A DNA stretch of 64,000 nt from Cohnella panacarvi Gsoil 349. GTDB taxonomy: Bacteria; Bacillota; Bacilli; Paenibacillales; Paenibacillaceae. This document shows, in pieces, positions 7,109-16,722 of this stretch. The notes under the pieces were generated by a model. That model was given only the letters and a program-made list of their open reading frames with translations, ran no database searches and was not told where the DNA came from. The DNA lies in contig NZ_KI911563.1 of NCBI RefSeq assembly GCF_000515335.1, positions 3,890,338 to 3,954,337 on the forward strand. The letters run 5' to 3'. Each line of letters opens with the position of its first letter. Within the stretch, counting starts at the first letter, position 1. The translations under genes were made by a program, and so were the position numbers.

Positions 7109-9436
7109 ATGCGAGATCAACGCCCTGACGGGCAGCTTAAGCTTTACTATCGCCAACCCGCCGCAAGATGGGATGAAGCTTTGCCCATAGGCAACGGGCG
7201 GCTGGGCGCCATGATATTCGGCCATCCGGTGTCCGAGCGGCTCCAGCTCAACGAAGACTCGTTATGGTACGGCGGGCCGCGGGATCGTCATAATCCGGAT
7301 GCCCCGAACCATCTGGCGGACATTCGCCGTCTGATCCTCGCAGGGCGGCTCAAAGAAGCGGAGCGGTTAGCCGCGCTGGCGCTGACGGGAATCCCCGAGA
7401 CGCAGCGGCACTACGTGGCGCTGGGCGATCTGTTTCTTCGATTCGCCATCGAAGAGAGTCATGTCACGCACTACGAACGGGAACTTGATCTATCCGAAGC
7501 GGTCGTCCGCGTTGCCTTTCGGGCAGACGCGGTGAACTATCGCCGCGAGATGTTGGCCAGCCATCCCGATGGGGCCATCGTGATTTTGCTGACGGCAGAC
7601 GCGCCGGGCCGGATCTCGTTCACGGCTCGATTGGGGCGCGAGAATTTTCGCTATGTAGAACATCTGCGCACCGAAGGCGGCCGGATGATCGTCATGAGCG
7701 GCAACAGCGGCGGCGGAGTCGATTACTGCGGGGTTCTGGCATGCCGGCCGGAGGGAGGCCGCATGCAGACGATCGGGGAGCACCTGGTCGTGGAAGAAGC
7801 CGATGCCGTCACGCTGGTTGTCGCCGCGACGACGAGTTATCGCGATCAGAATCCGGAAGCGGCAGCGGTCGCGAGGGCCGAGCATGTCGTCGGCCAGTCG
7901 TATGATCGATTGAAGTCGTCGCACAGGGAAGATTATCAATCTCTGTTTAACCGGACTTCATTACGCCTTCGCGGCGGATCGCGAGAGAAGGAAGACTTCT
8001 CCGAAGCGCAGGATACGGCTGAGCGAATGGAGCGGATGAAGGCAGGTGCCGAAGACCCCGCGTTAATGGCGCTTTATTATCAATATGGCCGATATTTGCT
8101 GATCTCGTCCAGCCGTCCCGGTTCATTGCCCGCGAATCTGCAGGGCATCTGGAACAAAGACATGCTGCCCGCCTGGGACAGCAAATACACGATTAATATT
8201 AATGCCCAGATGAATTATTGGCCGGCGGAGCTCTGCAACTTGTCCGAGTGCCATGAGCCGCTGTTCGACCTGATTGAACGGTTGGCGGAGAACGGCCGCC
8301 GAACCGCGCAGTTCATGTACGGCTGCCGCGGAAGCGCCGCTCATCACAATACGGACATATGGGCGGATACGGCTCCTCAGGACCTATATTTGCCCGCGAC
8401 CTATTGGCCGTTAGGCCTTGCCTGGTTAAGCTTGCACCTGTGGGAGCGTTACTTGTTCGCCAGGGACGACGAGTTCCTGCGGCGAACGTACCCGATCATG
8501 AAGGAAGCAGCCGTATTTCTGCTGGATTACATGGTCGAGCTGCCGACGGGCGAGCTTGTCACTTGTCCGTCCGTCTCTCCGGAGAACGAGTATCGATTGC
8601 CCAACGGGGAGACCGGTGTGTTATGTTATGGTCCTTCCATGGATAGCCAGATTGCGAGGGAACTGTTCTCCGCTTGTCTGGAGGCGGAAGACCGGCTGAA
8701 GCTCGATCCGGAATTCGCCGCGTCCCTCAAGGCGGCGATGGACAAACTTCCGGAGCCGCGGATCGGGCGCCATGGTCAGCTTCAGGAGTGGCTTGAGGAT
8801 TACGACGAGGTGGAGCCGGGACATCGGCATATTTCCCATCTGTTCGCCCTGTACCCCGGGACGCAGATCGCGCCTCGCGCAACGCCGAACCTGAGCGCTG
8901 CCGCGCGGCGCACGCTGGAGAGACGTCTTGCGAACGGGGGCGGTCATACCGGCTGGAGCCGCGCTTGGATCGTCAACTTCTGGGCGAGACTGGAGGATGC
9001 GGAGGAGGCTTACTCGAACGTGAAAGCGCTGCTGACCCATTCCACCTTGCCGAACCTGCTCGATAACCATCCGCCGTTTCAGATCGACGGCAATTTCGGA
9101 GGAGCGGCAGGGATCGCGGAGATGCTTCTGCAAAGCCATGCGGATGCGATTCACCTTCTGCCGGCGCTTCCGAAAGCGTGGCCGGACGGCGAAGTCTCCG
9201 GACTTCGCGCGCGAGGCGCCGTGACGGTCGACATCGCTTGGCAGGAAGGCAGGCTGAGCTGGGCTAGGCTGAAGCCTGATCGCGGGGGCGGCTTCCGATT
9301 GCGCTGCGACGTTCCGATCTCCGCAACGATCGCGGGAGCGCCGCTTGAGCCCGAGCGGTTCGATGACGGCACCTGCTTCATTAAGGCTGCGGCAGGGGAC
9401 GAAGTGATTGTCCGATTACAAACAACAAACGAATGA
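7109..9436 (+). CDS. GH95 family glycoside hydrolase (alpha-L-fucosidase-like)
   Basis: A 775-residue cytoplasmic hydrolase, no signal peptide. The N-terminal LPIGNGRLGAMIFG and LNEDSLWYGGPRDRHNPDA are hallmark GH95 motifs (beta-sandwich domain). The (alpha/alpha)6 barrel has NINAQMNYWPAELCNLSE, and SPENEY carries Glu492, the probable general acid. GH95 enzymes cleave alpha-1,2-L-fucose or alpha-L-galactose, for example from xyloglucan side chains; which applies here is not decidable. The region after the N-terminal sandwich looks shorter than in many homologues. Start ATG 7109 follows AGAGAGGA. Its stop overlaps an ATG of the next frame, and the GH43 gene follows directly, so the two are co-transcribed. 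Confidence 0.9.
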   Translation: MRDQRPDGQLKLYYRQPAARWDEALPIGNGRLGAMIFGHPVSERLQLNEDSLWYGGPRDRHNPDAPNHLADIRRLILAGRLKEAERLAALALTGIPETQRHYVALGDLFLRFAIEESHVTHYERELDLSEAVVRVAFRADAVNYRREMLASHPDGAIVILLTADAPGRISFTARLGRENFRYVEHLRTEGGRMIVMSGNSGGGVDYCGVLACRPEGGRMQTIGEHLVVEEADAVTLVVAATTSYRDQNPEAAAVARAEHVVGQSYDRLKSSHREDYQSLFNRTSLRLRGGSREKEDFSEAQDTAERMERMKAGAEDPALMALYYQYGRYLLISSSRPGSLPANLQGIWNKDMLPAWDSKYTININAQMNYWPAELCNLSECHEPLFDLIERLAENGRRTAQFMYGCRGSAAHHNTDIWADTAPQDLYLPATYWPLGLAWLSLHLWERYLFARDDEFLRRTYPIMKEAAVFLLDYMVELPTGELVTCPSVSPENEYRLPNGETGVLCYGPSMDSQIARELFSACLEAEDRLKLDPEFAASLKAAMDKLPEPRIGRHGQLQEWLEDYDEVEPGHRHISHLFALYPGTQIAPRATPNLSAAARRTLERRLANGGGHTGWSRAWIVNFWARLEDAEEAYSNVKALLTHSTLPNLLDNHPPFQIDGNFGGAAGIAEMLLQSHADAIHLLPALPKAWPDGEVSGLRARGAVTVDIAWQEGRLSWARLKPDRGGGFRLRCDVPISATIAGAPLEPERFDDGTCFIKAAAGDEVIVRLQTTNE

Positions 9437-9453
9437 CAAGGGAGAGCATGGAC

Positions 9454-10875
9454 ATGAAAAAACAAGGATTTAACCCTTATCTTCCGTCTTGGGAATACAC
9501 CCCCGACGGCGAACCTTACGTATTCAACGACAGAGTGTACGTATACGGATCTCACGATCAATTCAACGGTCACGCCTATTGTTTGAACGATTACGTCTGC
9601 TGGTCGGCGCCCGTGAAGGATCTCGCGGATTGGCGTTACGAAGGCGTCATCTATTGCAAGACGGACGATCCTATCAATCCGGAAGGGGCCATGTGCCTCT
9701 ATGCGCCGGACGTTACGGTCGGGCCGGACGGACGATATTATCTGTTCTACGTGCTGGACAAGACGTCGTTGGTCTCGGTGGCCGTCTGCGACACTCCGGC
9801 AGGAAAGTACGAGTTCTACGGCTACGTCAAATATAGCGACGGCACGCGTCTCGGAGACCGGGAAGGGGACGAGCATCAATTCGATCCGGCCGTATTGACC
9901 GAGGGGGATAAGACGTACCTGTACACCGGTTTCTGCGCGATCGGAGACAAATCGAGACACGGCGCCATGGCTTCGGTATTAGGTCCGGATATGCTCACGA
10001 TCTTGGAAGAACCGGTATTCGTCCTTCCTAACGAGCCTTACGGCAAAGGAACCGGCTTCGAAGGACATGAATATTTCGAGGCGCCTTCCATCCGTAAGAT
10101 CGGCGATACGTATTACTTGACCTACTCGTCGGTGTTGATGCACGAATTGTGCTACGCGACGAGCAAATCGCCGACCCGGGATTTCGTCTATCAAGGAGTT
10201 ATCGTCAGCAACAACGATCTCTATATCGATACGTATAAACCCGCCGGCAAGCCGATGTATTACGGCGGCAACAATCATGGCGGAATCGTGGAAGTCGAAG
10301 GACAATGGTACGTCTTCTATCATCGGCACACGAATGGAACGAACTTCAGCCGGCAGGCCTGCGTCGAGCCGATCTCTTTCCGCGAAGACGGCACGATCAT
10401 CCAGGCGGAGATGACGTCCTGCGGTCCGAACGGCGGCCCTCTCGAAGGCCGAGGGGAATATCCCGCTTATCTGGCGTGCCACTTGTTCTGCAAAGACGAG
10501 GCGTTCTACACGGGAGGTCCCGGCGAATGGATGGACAGCCGATTCCCTAAGATTACCCAAGACGGCAAGGACGGGGACGAAGAAGTCGGCTATATCGCCA
10601 ACATGAGGGACACCGCAACGGCGGGTTTCAAATATTTGCGCTGCGAAGGAATCAGCAAAGTCACGATCAAAGTTCGCGGATATTGCAAAGGCGCCTTCGA
10701 GGTCAAAACCGCCTGGGACGGTCCCGCGCTCGCATCGATTCCGGTCGAGTTTACGAACGTGTGGACGGCCTACACGGCGGACGTCGCGATTCCTGACGGG
10801 GTTCATTCCATTTACTTTACGTACAGAGCCGAGGGAGGCGCAGGCGCGTCTTTGGCGTCGTTCGCCCTCGAATAA
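9454..10875 (+). CDS. GH43 family glycoside hydrolase
   Basis: A 473-residue intracellular enzyme of the GH43 five-bladed propeller family, whose members are mostly beta-xylosidases or alpha-L-arabinofuranosidases. Visible motifs: the first blade FNPYLPSWEY..GEPYVFNDRVYVYGSHD, the MCLYAPDVTVGPDGRYYLFY strand with a catalytic-site Asp, and FEAPSIRKIGDTYYLTYSS with the probable general-acid Glu. Residues from about 330 on form a separate beta-rich module resembling a CBM6-type carbohydrate-binding domain. ATG 9454 has the best spacing to AAGGGAG (9439-9445); ATG 9433 and 9448 are alternatives. Co-transcribed with GH95, suggesting joint attack on a fucosylated or arabinosylated hemicellulose fragment. 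Confidence 0.88.
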   Translation: MKKQGFNPYLPSWEYTPDGEPYVFNDRVYVYGSHDQFNGHAYCLNDYVCWSAPVKDLADWRYEGVIYCKTDDPINPEGAMCLYAPDVTVGPDGRYYLFYVLDKTSLVSVAVCDTPAGKYEFYGYVKYSDGTRLGDREGDEHQFDPAVLTEGDKTYLYTGFCAIGDKSRHGAMASVLGPDMLTILEEPVFVLPNEPYGKGTGFEGHEYFEAPSIRKIGDTYYLTYSSVLMHELCYATSKSPTRDFVYQGVIVSNNDLYIDTYKPAGKPMYYGGNNHGGIVEVEGQWYVFYHRHTNGTNFSRQACVEPISFREDGTIIQAEMTSCGPNGGPLEGRGEYPAYLACHLFCKDEAFYTGGPGEWMDSRFPKITQDGKDGDEEVGYIANMRDTATAGFKYLRCEGISKVTIKVRGYCKGAFEVKTAWDGPALASIPVEFTNVWTAYTADVAIPDGVHSIYFTYRAEGGAGASLASFALE

Positions 10876-10907
10876 GTCATTGAATATTTAAACTTTTCGA
10901 TTCCTGC

Positions 10908-10936
10908 TTTACTTTTGCGCGGCGAGGCACTATACT
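10908..10936 (+). promoter_or_regulatory. Promoter of second tRNA-Leu
   Basis: -35 TTTACT (10908-10913) and -10 TATACT (10931-10936), 17-bp spacer, 42 bp before the tRNA. Confidence 0.6.
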
Positions 10937-10978
10937 TCGATAGTGTCCGAAGAATTCAGGTCTTCGAACGCTGCGCGA

Positions 10979-11064
10979 GCGGTCGTGGCGGAATGGCAGA
11001 CGCACCAGCTTGAGGGGCTGGCGGTAGCAATACCGTGGAGGTTCGAGTCCTCTCGACCGCACCA
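10979..11064 (+). tRNA. trnL: tRNA-Leu (GAG), copy 2
   Basis: Identical over all 86 bases, including the encoded CCA, to the copy at 1476-1561. It stands alone with its own promoter and terminator. Same anticodon loop (TTGAGGG) and variable arm. Confidence 0.96.
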
Positions 11065-11077
11065 TACTGATTAACTG

Positions 11078-11105
11078 AAATCCCTTGCCGAGCAAGGGAT
11101 TTTTT
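11078..11105 (+). terminator. Terminator after tRNA-Leu copy 2
   Basis: AAATCCCTTG (11078-11087) pairs with CAAGGGATTT (from 11093), followed by T residues. It is built from the same AAATCCCTT/AAGGGATTT stem as the terminator after tRNA-Leu copy 1. Confidence 0.85.
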
Positions 11106-11154
11106 GTGCGTTGTCAGAGAAACTACATTGAAGATCGATGAGGAGCTGATAAAG

Positions 11155-12270
11155 ATGACGCAACTTACACGGACGATAACCGAAGCATACGAGCACGCGA
11201 GCTTTCCGATTGCGGGACACGGCAAGAGAAACATCCAAGTCCTGAAGGATGCGCTGGACGCTTATGACGGCGACATCCACAGCGACAAGTACGGAGAAGG
11301 CTCCGTCATCGAGCCGTTTCAGGAGCGAATGGCGAGATTGCTGGGCAAACCGGCGGCCGTGTTCTTCCCGAGCGGTACGATGGCGCAGCAGATCGCGCTT
11401 CGCATCTGGTCCGATGCGGCGGGAACGAAGAAGGTCGCTTACCATCCGTTGTCCCACTTAGAGCTGCACGAGAAGGACGGAGTGAAGGAGCTTCACCGTC
11501 TTGAGCCCGTACTGATCGGGGACAGCACGAGGCCGGTCGAGCTCGCCGATCTTCTGCAGCTTGAAGAGGACGTCGCCTGCGTGCTGCTCGAGCTGCCGCA
11601 GCGGGAAATAGGCGGACAGCTTCCGGCTTACGAGGAGCTGGTCAAGATGTCGGCTTACTGCCGCGAGAAAGGGATCAAGCTGCATCTCGACGGAGCGAGA
11701 TTGTTCGAATGCCTGCCTTACTACGGCAAGACGGCCGCGGAAATAAGCGAGCTGTTCGACAGCGTGTACGTGTCGTTCTATAAAGGGCTCGGGGGCATCG
11801 CAGGCGCCGTTCTTGCGGGCGAGCCCGAGTTGACGGAGCCGTCGAAAATATGGAAAAGACGGCACGGAGGCGATCTGATCAGCCTCTATCCGTACATCCT
11901 CAGCGCCGAATACTACATGGAGCGCCGGTTGCCCCTCATGGACAGATATCGCCGGGATGCGCAAGAGCTTGCGGCTCTATTCAATGAATGTCATGCCGTC
12001 TCCACGTTGCCGGTCGTGCCGCCGACGAATATGTTCCATGTCCGCGTCGGCATGCCGAAGGAACGATTGGGACCCGTCATCGTCGCGGTCACGGAGGAGA
12101 CGGGCTTCGGCTTCACGCCATACTTGCGGGAAGACAAGGATGGCGGGTGCGCATTCGAGATCAGCATCGGCGACCGTTACGCCGAGCTGCCGAAGGATCG
12201 GTTGCGCGAGGCGTTCCGGGTACTGGATAGGCGATTGAAGGCTTCGGCGAGCGATAGCTTTAATTTATAA
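11155..12270 (+). CDS. Threonine aldolase-like PLP-dependent beta-eliminating lyase
   Basis: A 371-residue fold-type I PLP enzyme of the low-specificity threonine aldolase family, which splits threonine or allo-threonine into glycine and acetaldehyde. Recognisable parts are GDIHSDKYGEGSVIEPFQE near the N-terminus, FPSGTMAQQIALR (phosphate-binding region), HLDGARLFE with the Asp that holds the PLP ring nitrogen, and SFYKGLGG with the Schiff-base lysine. Start ATG 11155 follows GAGGAG with nine bases spacing. It is monocistronic between a tRNA terminator and the GH115 promoter. The true substrate could be another beta-hydroxy amino acid. Confidence 0.85.
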   Translation: MTQLTRTITEAYEHASFPIAGHGKRNIQVLKDALDAYDGDIHSDKYGEGSVIEPFQERMARLLGKPAAVFFPSGTMAQQIALRIWSDAAGTKKVAYHPLSHLELHEKDGVKELHRLEPVLIGDSTRPVELADLLQLEEDVACVLLELPQREIGGQLPAYEELVKMSAYCREKGIKLHLDGARLFECLPYYGKTAAEISELFDSVYVSFYKGLGGIAGAVLAGEPELTEPSKIWKRRHGGDLISLYPYILSAEYYMERRLPLMDRYRRDAQELAALFNECHAVSTLPVVPPTNMFHVRVGMPKERLGPVIVAVTEETGFGFTPYLREDKDGGCAFEISIGDRYAELPKDRLREAFRVLDRRLKASASDSFNL

Positions 12271-12297
12271 CATTAATTCTAAGATTATCGAAATCAA

Positions 12298-12321
12298 TAT
12301 AAGCGCTAACGATTGTATAAT
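12298..12321 (+). promoter_or_regulatory. GH115 promoter with CRE-like palindrome
   Basis: A perfect -10 box TATAAT lies at 12316-12321; no convincing -35 is visible. ATAAGCGCTAACG (12298-12310), just upstream, contains the AGCGCT core of CRE-type operators but deviates from the CcpA consensus at the TG position. A LacI/CcpA-type regulator may bind here. Confidence 0.4.
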
Positions 12322-12357
12322 GGATAAAGTCTCATACAAGGGCATAAGGAGAACGAC

Positions 12358-15243
12358 ATGAACTTTACGATTAACCGGGCTTTACTGAGCGGCGGCGCAT
12401 TCTTCCTTAACGAGCAGCAAGCCTATAGCGGCGTTCGCAGAATCGCCGACAAAGTCATGAAGGACATCGAGCGGGTCATCGGCGTTCGCCCGGCATCCGC
12501 CAGGGAATCCGATCGGTTGGCTTCCCGCGCGGTCATCTACGGAACGATCGGCCGCAGCCCCATGCTGGAGAGTCTGTCGGAGCGGGGATTGATCGATCTA
12601 GATGCGATTAAAGGCAAGAACGAAGTTTATTTATTCCAGACGATCGATGCCCCCGCGTGCGGAGTGGACCAAGCGTTAGTCATTGCCGGCAGCGATAAAA
12701 GAGGAACGATCTACGGGTTGTTCCATCTGTCCGAACTTATGGGGATTTCCCCGTACGTGGACTGGTGCGATGTAAAGCCGCCGCGCCGCGAGGAATTCGT
12801 GCTGAGCGACGGATATAAACACGTATCCAGGGAGCCGTCCGTCCGCTACAGAGGATTCTTCATTAACGACGAATGGCCCGCCTTCGGAACCTGGGTGAAT
12901 CATCATTTCGGCGGCTTCAACGCCGAAGCTTACGATCACGTCTTCGAGCTGCTGCTTCGCTTGAAAGGCAACTACCTGTGGCCGGCCATGTGGTCTGCCA
13001 GATTCCACGACGACGGCCCGGGACTTGCCAACTCGGAGTTGGCGGACGAGTACGGCGTCGTGATGGGCGCTTCCCACCATGAACCGTGCCTGCGTCAAGG
13101 GGAAGAGTACAAGTACTTGCGGGGCAAGGATTCGATCTATGGCGACGCATGGAACTTCAGAACGAACGAAGAAGGCATCACCCGATTCTGGGCGGACGGC
13201 CTGAAGCGAAGCGGCAAGTTCGAGAACGTCATTACGGTCGGGATGCGCGGCGAAGCCGATACGGCGATCATGGGCGAGGAAGCCACTTTCGCGGATAACA
13301 TCAACCTGCTTCGCGACGTCATCCGTGCGCAAAACCGTTTGATCAAGGAGCATGTGAACTCCGATCTGGACGAAGTCCCTCGCATGTTGGCGCTATATAA
13401 GGAAGTGGAGCCGTTCTTCTACGGAGACGAACATACGCCGGGCTTGATCGGCTCGGAGGAATTAGAGAACGTCATTCTGATGCTCTGCGACGATAACTTC
13501 GGCAATTTGCGCACGCTGCCGACCGAGGAGATGCGTTCTCATAAGGGCGGCTACGGAATGTACTATCATTTCGACTATCACGGCGGACCGATCTCTTATG
13601 AATGGATCAACAGCTCCTATCTGCCGAAGGTGTGGGAGCAGATGAGCATGGCTTACGATTTCGGCATCCGCGATCTGTGGATCGTTAACGTAGGCGACAT
13701 TTGCACGCAGGAGTTCCCTTTGGCGTATTTTCTCGATCTGGCTTACGATTTCGATCGTTGGGGAACAAGCGCGATCAATCGGACGCATGAATACACGCGG
13801 TCGTGGGTCGAGCGGCAGTTCGGGGCCGTATGCGGCGAGGAAGACAGAGAGACCATCCATCGCATTCTGGACGGGTATACGAGAATCGCGCACAATCGCA
13901 GAGCGGAAGCGATGCACGCGTACGTCTATCATCCGGTTAACGATCAAGAAACCGACAGATTGCTCGCCGAGATCGAGAAGCTCATGGATGCGGCTAATGA
14001 ACTCTACGGGACAATGGACGAAGAGGCGATGCCCGGCTTCTTCTCGCTCGTCTATTATCCGGCGATGGGCAATTTGAATCTTCAGAAGATGCAGCTTCTA
14101 ACCGGCAAAAATCACTATGCTGCCAAGCTTAACCGCATGGAAGCGAATATTCTCGCCGAGCAGATCAAAGCCTGCATGAAGCGGGACCGGGAGCTAGTGG
14201 ACGAGTATCATTCCATCGATAACGGCAAATGGTACGGCATGGGACTGTCGGAGCATATCGGCTTTACGAAATGGAACGAGGACGAGTGCCGATATCCCGT
14301 TCTCGCGCAAGTCATGCCTGCCGGAAAGCCAAGATTAAGCGTCTCCATAGACGGTACGCAGATGATGTCGGAGGGCAGCGGTTGGCACGTCAACAAGCTC
14401 TATTGGAACGACTTCAAGCGTCCGGACATTACGGAGGCTTCCTTCACCGTCAGCAGCCTTAGCGATCTGGAAGCTTCGTACGAGATTGCTTGCGAAGCGC
14501 CTTGGTTATCGTTCTCGCGCCGGAAGGGCGTGCTGGACGGTACGAACCGCGCTGCCGACACGATAACGGTACGTATCGATCGCGGAACAATGAATCAAGA
14601 GACCGAAGCGCGGATCGCGGTGAAGCTTCCGACCGGCGAATGTACGATTATCGTGGATGCCAAGCAACCGGATATAAGCGGATTACCGGACACCACCTAC
14701 GTGGATACTCACGGGTACGTTTCCATTGAAGCAGAGCGCTACGCAGCGAAGAAGGATATAGGAGAAGCGGGTTTCCGGGTGATCGAGGGTTACGGCAAAA
14801 CGTTGTCCGCCGTGAAGGCTTTTCCGACGACGCGGTATTATACGGCCGGTCATGATGCTCCTTATCTGGAGTATCGGTTCGTCGTTCAAGAAGCCGGCGC
14901 CTACGAAGTAGAATTGTATATGCAGCCGTCCAATCCGGTAACCGCGGATAACACGCTGTATTACGGCATTCAAGCGAATGACGGCGAGATCGAGATCGTT
15001 AATACGGTATCCCAAGGTCTTAAAGTCGGCGAATCCTCCAGTCATGAATGGGCTGCCGGCGTACTTGACAACATTCGGCGTCATAGCGGCAGAGTCGTCT
15101 GCCGGAGCGGGCTCAACACCGTTAGGATCTACGTGGCGAGCCCGGGATTCGTGCTCGAGAAGCTGGTTATCTACCCGCAAGGGAAAAAGCCGCCGGAGAG
15201 TTACTTAGGTCCGGCGGAATCGTATTATACCGGCAAAGTCTAA
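12358..15243 (+). CDS. GH115 family glycoside hydrolase (xylan alpha-1,2-glucuronidase)
   Basis: A 961-residue protein without signal peptide. GH115 enzymes remove (4-O-methyl)glucuronic acid from xylan or xylo-oligosaccharides. Typical blocks are present: the N-terminal domain with VIAGSDKRGTIYGLFHLSEL, then PSVRYRGFFINDEWPAFGTW, LKGNYLWPAMW, GMRGEADTAIM, and a C-terminal beta-sandwich region after about residue 650. Length agrees with the family. ATG 12358 follows AAGGAGA. It is transcribed alone. The GH43, GH115 and GH27 genes nearby would together strip side chains from glucuronoxylan or galactoglucan fragments. Cytoplasmic location implies imported, already shortened substrates. Confidence 0.92.
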   Translation: MNFTINRALLSGGAFFLNEQQAYSGVRRIADKVMKDIERVIGVRPASARESDRLASRAVIYGTIGRSPMLESLSERGLIDLDAIKGKNEVYLFQTIDAPACGVDQALVIAGSDKRGTIYGLFHLSELMGISPYVDWCDVKPPRREEFVLSDGYKHVSREPSVRYRGFFINDEWPAFGTWVNHHFGGFNAEAYDHVFELLLRLKGNYLWPAMWSARFHDDGPGLANSELADEYGVVMGASHHEPCLRQGEEYKYLRGKDSIYGDAWNFRTNEEGITRFWADGLKRSGKFENVITVGMRGEADTAIMGEEATFADNINLLRDVIRAQNRLIKEHVNSDLDEVPRMLALYKEVEPFFYGDEHTPGLIGSEELENVILMLCDDNFGNLRTLPTEEMRSHKGGYGMYYHFDYHGGPISYEWINSSYLPKVWEQMSMAYDFGIRDLWIVNVGDICTQEFPLAYFLDLAYDFDRWGTSAINRTHEYTRSWVERQFGAVCGEEDRETIHRILDGYTRIAHNRRAEAMHAYVYHPVNDQETDRLLAEIEKLMDAANELYGTMDEEAMPGFFSLVYYPAMGNLNLQKMQLLTGKNHYAAKLNRMEANILAEQIKACMKRDRELVDEYHSIDNGKWYGMGLSEHIGFTKWNEDECRYPVLAQVMPAGKPRLSVSIDGTQMMSEGSGWHVNKLYWNDFKRPDITEASFTVSSLSDLEASYEIACEAPWLSFSRRKGVLDGTNRAADTITVRIDRGTMNQETEARIAVKLPTGECTIIVDAKQPDISGLPDTTYVDTHGYVSIEAERYAAKKDIGEAGFRVIEGYGKTLSAVKAFPTTRYYTAGHDAPYLEYRFVVQEAGAYEVELYMQPSNPVTADNTLYYGIQANDGEIEIVNTVSQGLKVGESSSHEWAAGVLDNIRRHSGRVVCRSGLNTVRIYVASPGFVLEKLVIYPQGKKPPESYLGPAESYYTGKV

Positions 15244-15269
15244 AACCGATCGAGCTAATCGCAACAAAG

Positions 15270-15318
15270 ACGAGGCTGTCCCAAAGGTCGATTCGACCCG
15301 AGGGAAGCCCCGTTTGTT
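15270..15318 (+). terminator. Terminator of GH115 gene
   Basis: ACGAGGCTGTCCC pairs with GGGAAGCCCCGT (one bulge), with GGTCG/CGACC inside, followed by TTGTTTATT. It is related to the terminator at 5815-5860 and also lies between convergent genes. Confidence 0.75.
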
Positions 15319-15331
15319 TATTGCCGATGAT

Positions 15332-16612
15332 TTATTGTAATCGGAATAATTTAGCTCCGTGGGGCGCAACGGATGCCGTGACGGCGTCCGTTATCGTCCC
15401 GAGCTCTTCGCCGGACCAAAGCTCTTTGACCTTCCGAGGTCCTTTCGCATTCAGTCGGTGCAAGGCGACGGATACATCCAGAGCTCGGTCGCCCGTATTG
15501 AAGAGAGCGACATAAACCTCATCTTGATCGCCTTCGGCCGTCCAAGCGACTTTGTCGCCCTCGCGGTATACAAGCTTGGCGCCCGTGCTATTGCGGTGCA
15601 TGTTCAGCACGTCGCGGTTGGTCAATAGCGACAGCGTCCATTCGTCGTTGTCGCGAAGTTCTCCGCCGAACATGAGAGGCGAACGGAAGATACTCCATAA
15701 CGTCATCATCGTAACCTGTTCGTCGCGCGTAAAGCGGGTCCAGCGGTCGCTACCGCCGCCATCCACGGAACGGATGCCGATGTGGCCCAGAGGCAGCATG
15801 TCGCAGTCCGGCCAGTTGCCTGGCGCGGGCCGGCCTTGCCACTTCTCGCAACGATCGAACATATCGAGCAGGAGCGGCCATAAGTCCCAGAAATCGTCGG
15901 TTATGCGCCACATGTTGGCCGTCGAATCGAAGAAATCGGCTTGCTCGACCGGCGCAGGACCCGGGGAGAGGCTTAGCACCATCGGCCTGCCGCAGCGGTC
16001 GATCGCGCCCCGAATGAGCTCGATTTCCGGCAGATGCGCGCCGTAGAGTCTAGAGGCGGCGATATCGTCGACCTTAACGAAGTCGACTCCCCATTCCGCA
16101 TACAGCTCGAACAGCGAATCGTAATAAGCTTGAGCGCCTTCCTTCGAGGCGTCTACTCCGTACATATCGGTATTCCATGGGCAGATGGAATTCGTATGGG
16201 CGATCTGTCTGGCGGTGACGTTCGTCCCTTTAATCGGGGTATCGCGATGAACCGCCTGTCTAGGGATGCCCCTCATGATATGAATGCCGAACTTCAATCC
16301 TAGGCCGTGCACGTAATCGGCTAGCGGTTTGAAGCCTTGTCCCCCGGCAGCCGAAGGGAACCGATTGACGGCAGGGATCAGCCGCGAGTATTCGTCCATC
16401 TCCAGCGGCACGAACGGACGGTAGCTGGACGACACCGCGCCCGGTTCGCTCCACTGGATGTCCACGACGACGTATTCCCAGCCGAAATCTTTCAGATGCG
16501 CGGCCATGTAATCGGCGTTTCCTCGAATTTCTTCCTCCCTGACGGCCGCTCCGTAGCAGTCCCAACTGTTCCAGCCCATCGGGGGCGTAGGCGCGAAGCT
16601 CTTATGCGACAT
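15332..16612 (-). CDS. GH27 family alpha-galactosidase
   Basis: A 426-residue cytoplasmic GH27 enzyme that hydrolyses terminal alpha-galactose from melibiose-type or galactomannan oligosaccharides. The (beta/alpha)8 barrel starts with TPPMGWNSWDCYG, the classical family signature; VVVDIQW follows, and VDFVKVDD contains the catalytic nucleophile Asp. The C-terminal antiparallel beta domain begins around residue 345. A perfect AGGAGG lies nine bases before the ATG at 16612. Some GH27 members act on beta-L-arabinopyranosides, an alternative here. It is convergent with GH115 and followed upstream by an AraC regulator in the same orientation. Confidence 0.9.
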   Translation of the reverse strand: MSHKSFAPTPPMGWNSWDCYGAAVREEEIRGNADYMAAHLKDFGWEYVVVDIQWSEPGAVSSSYRPFVPLEMDEYSRLIPAVNRFPSAAGGQGFKPLADYVHGLGLKFGIHIMRGIPRQAVHRDTPIKGTNVTARQIAHTNSICPWNTDMYGVDASKEGAQAYYDSLFELYAEWGVDFVKVDDIAASRLYGAHLPEIELIRGAIDRCGRPMVLSLSPGPAPVEQADFFDSTANMWRITDDFWDLWPLLLDMFDRCEKWQGRPAPGNWPDCDMLPLGHIGIRSVDGGGSDRWTRFTRDEQVTMMTLWSIFRSPLMFGGELRDNDEWTLSLLTNRDVLNMHRNSTGAKLVYREGDKVAWTAEGDQDEVYVALFNTGDRALDVSVALHRLNAKGPRKVKELWSGEELGTITDAVTASVAPHGAKLFRLQ

Positions 16613-16722
16613 GCTTGATTCCTCCTATATGTGAAGACATGCTTATAAGCCTATCGTAACCTCCGGGAAAAAGCCCGGTCCACGATAATAATCGCATTCC
16701 GATGGTAGGATGTTGCGGTCGG

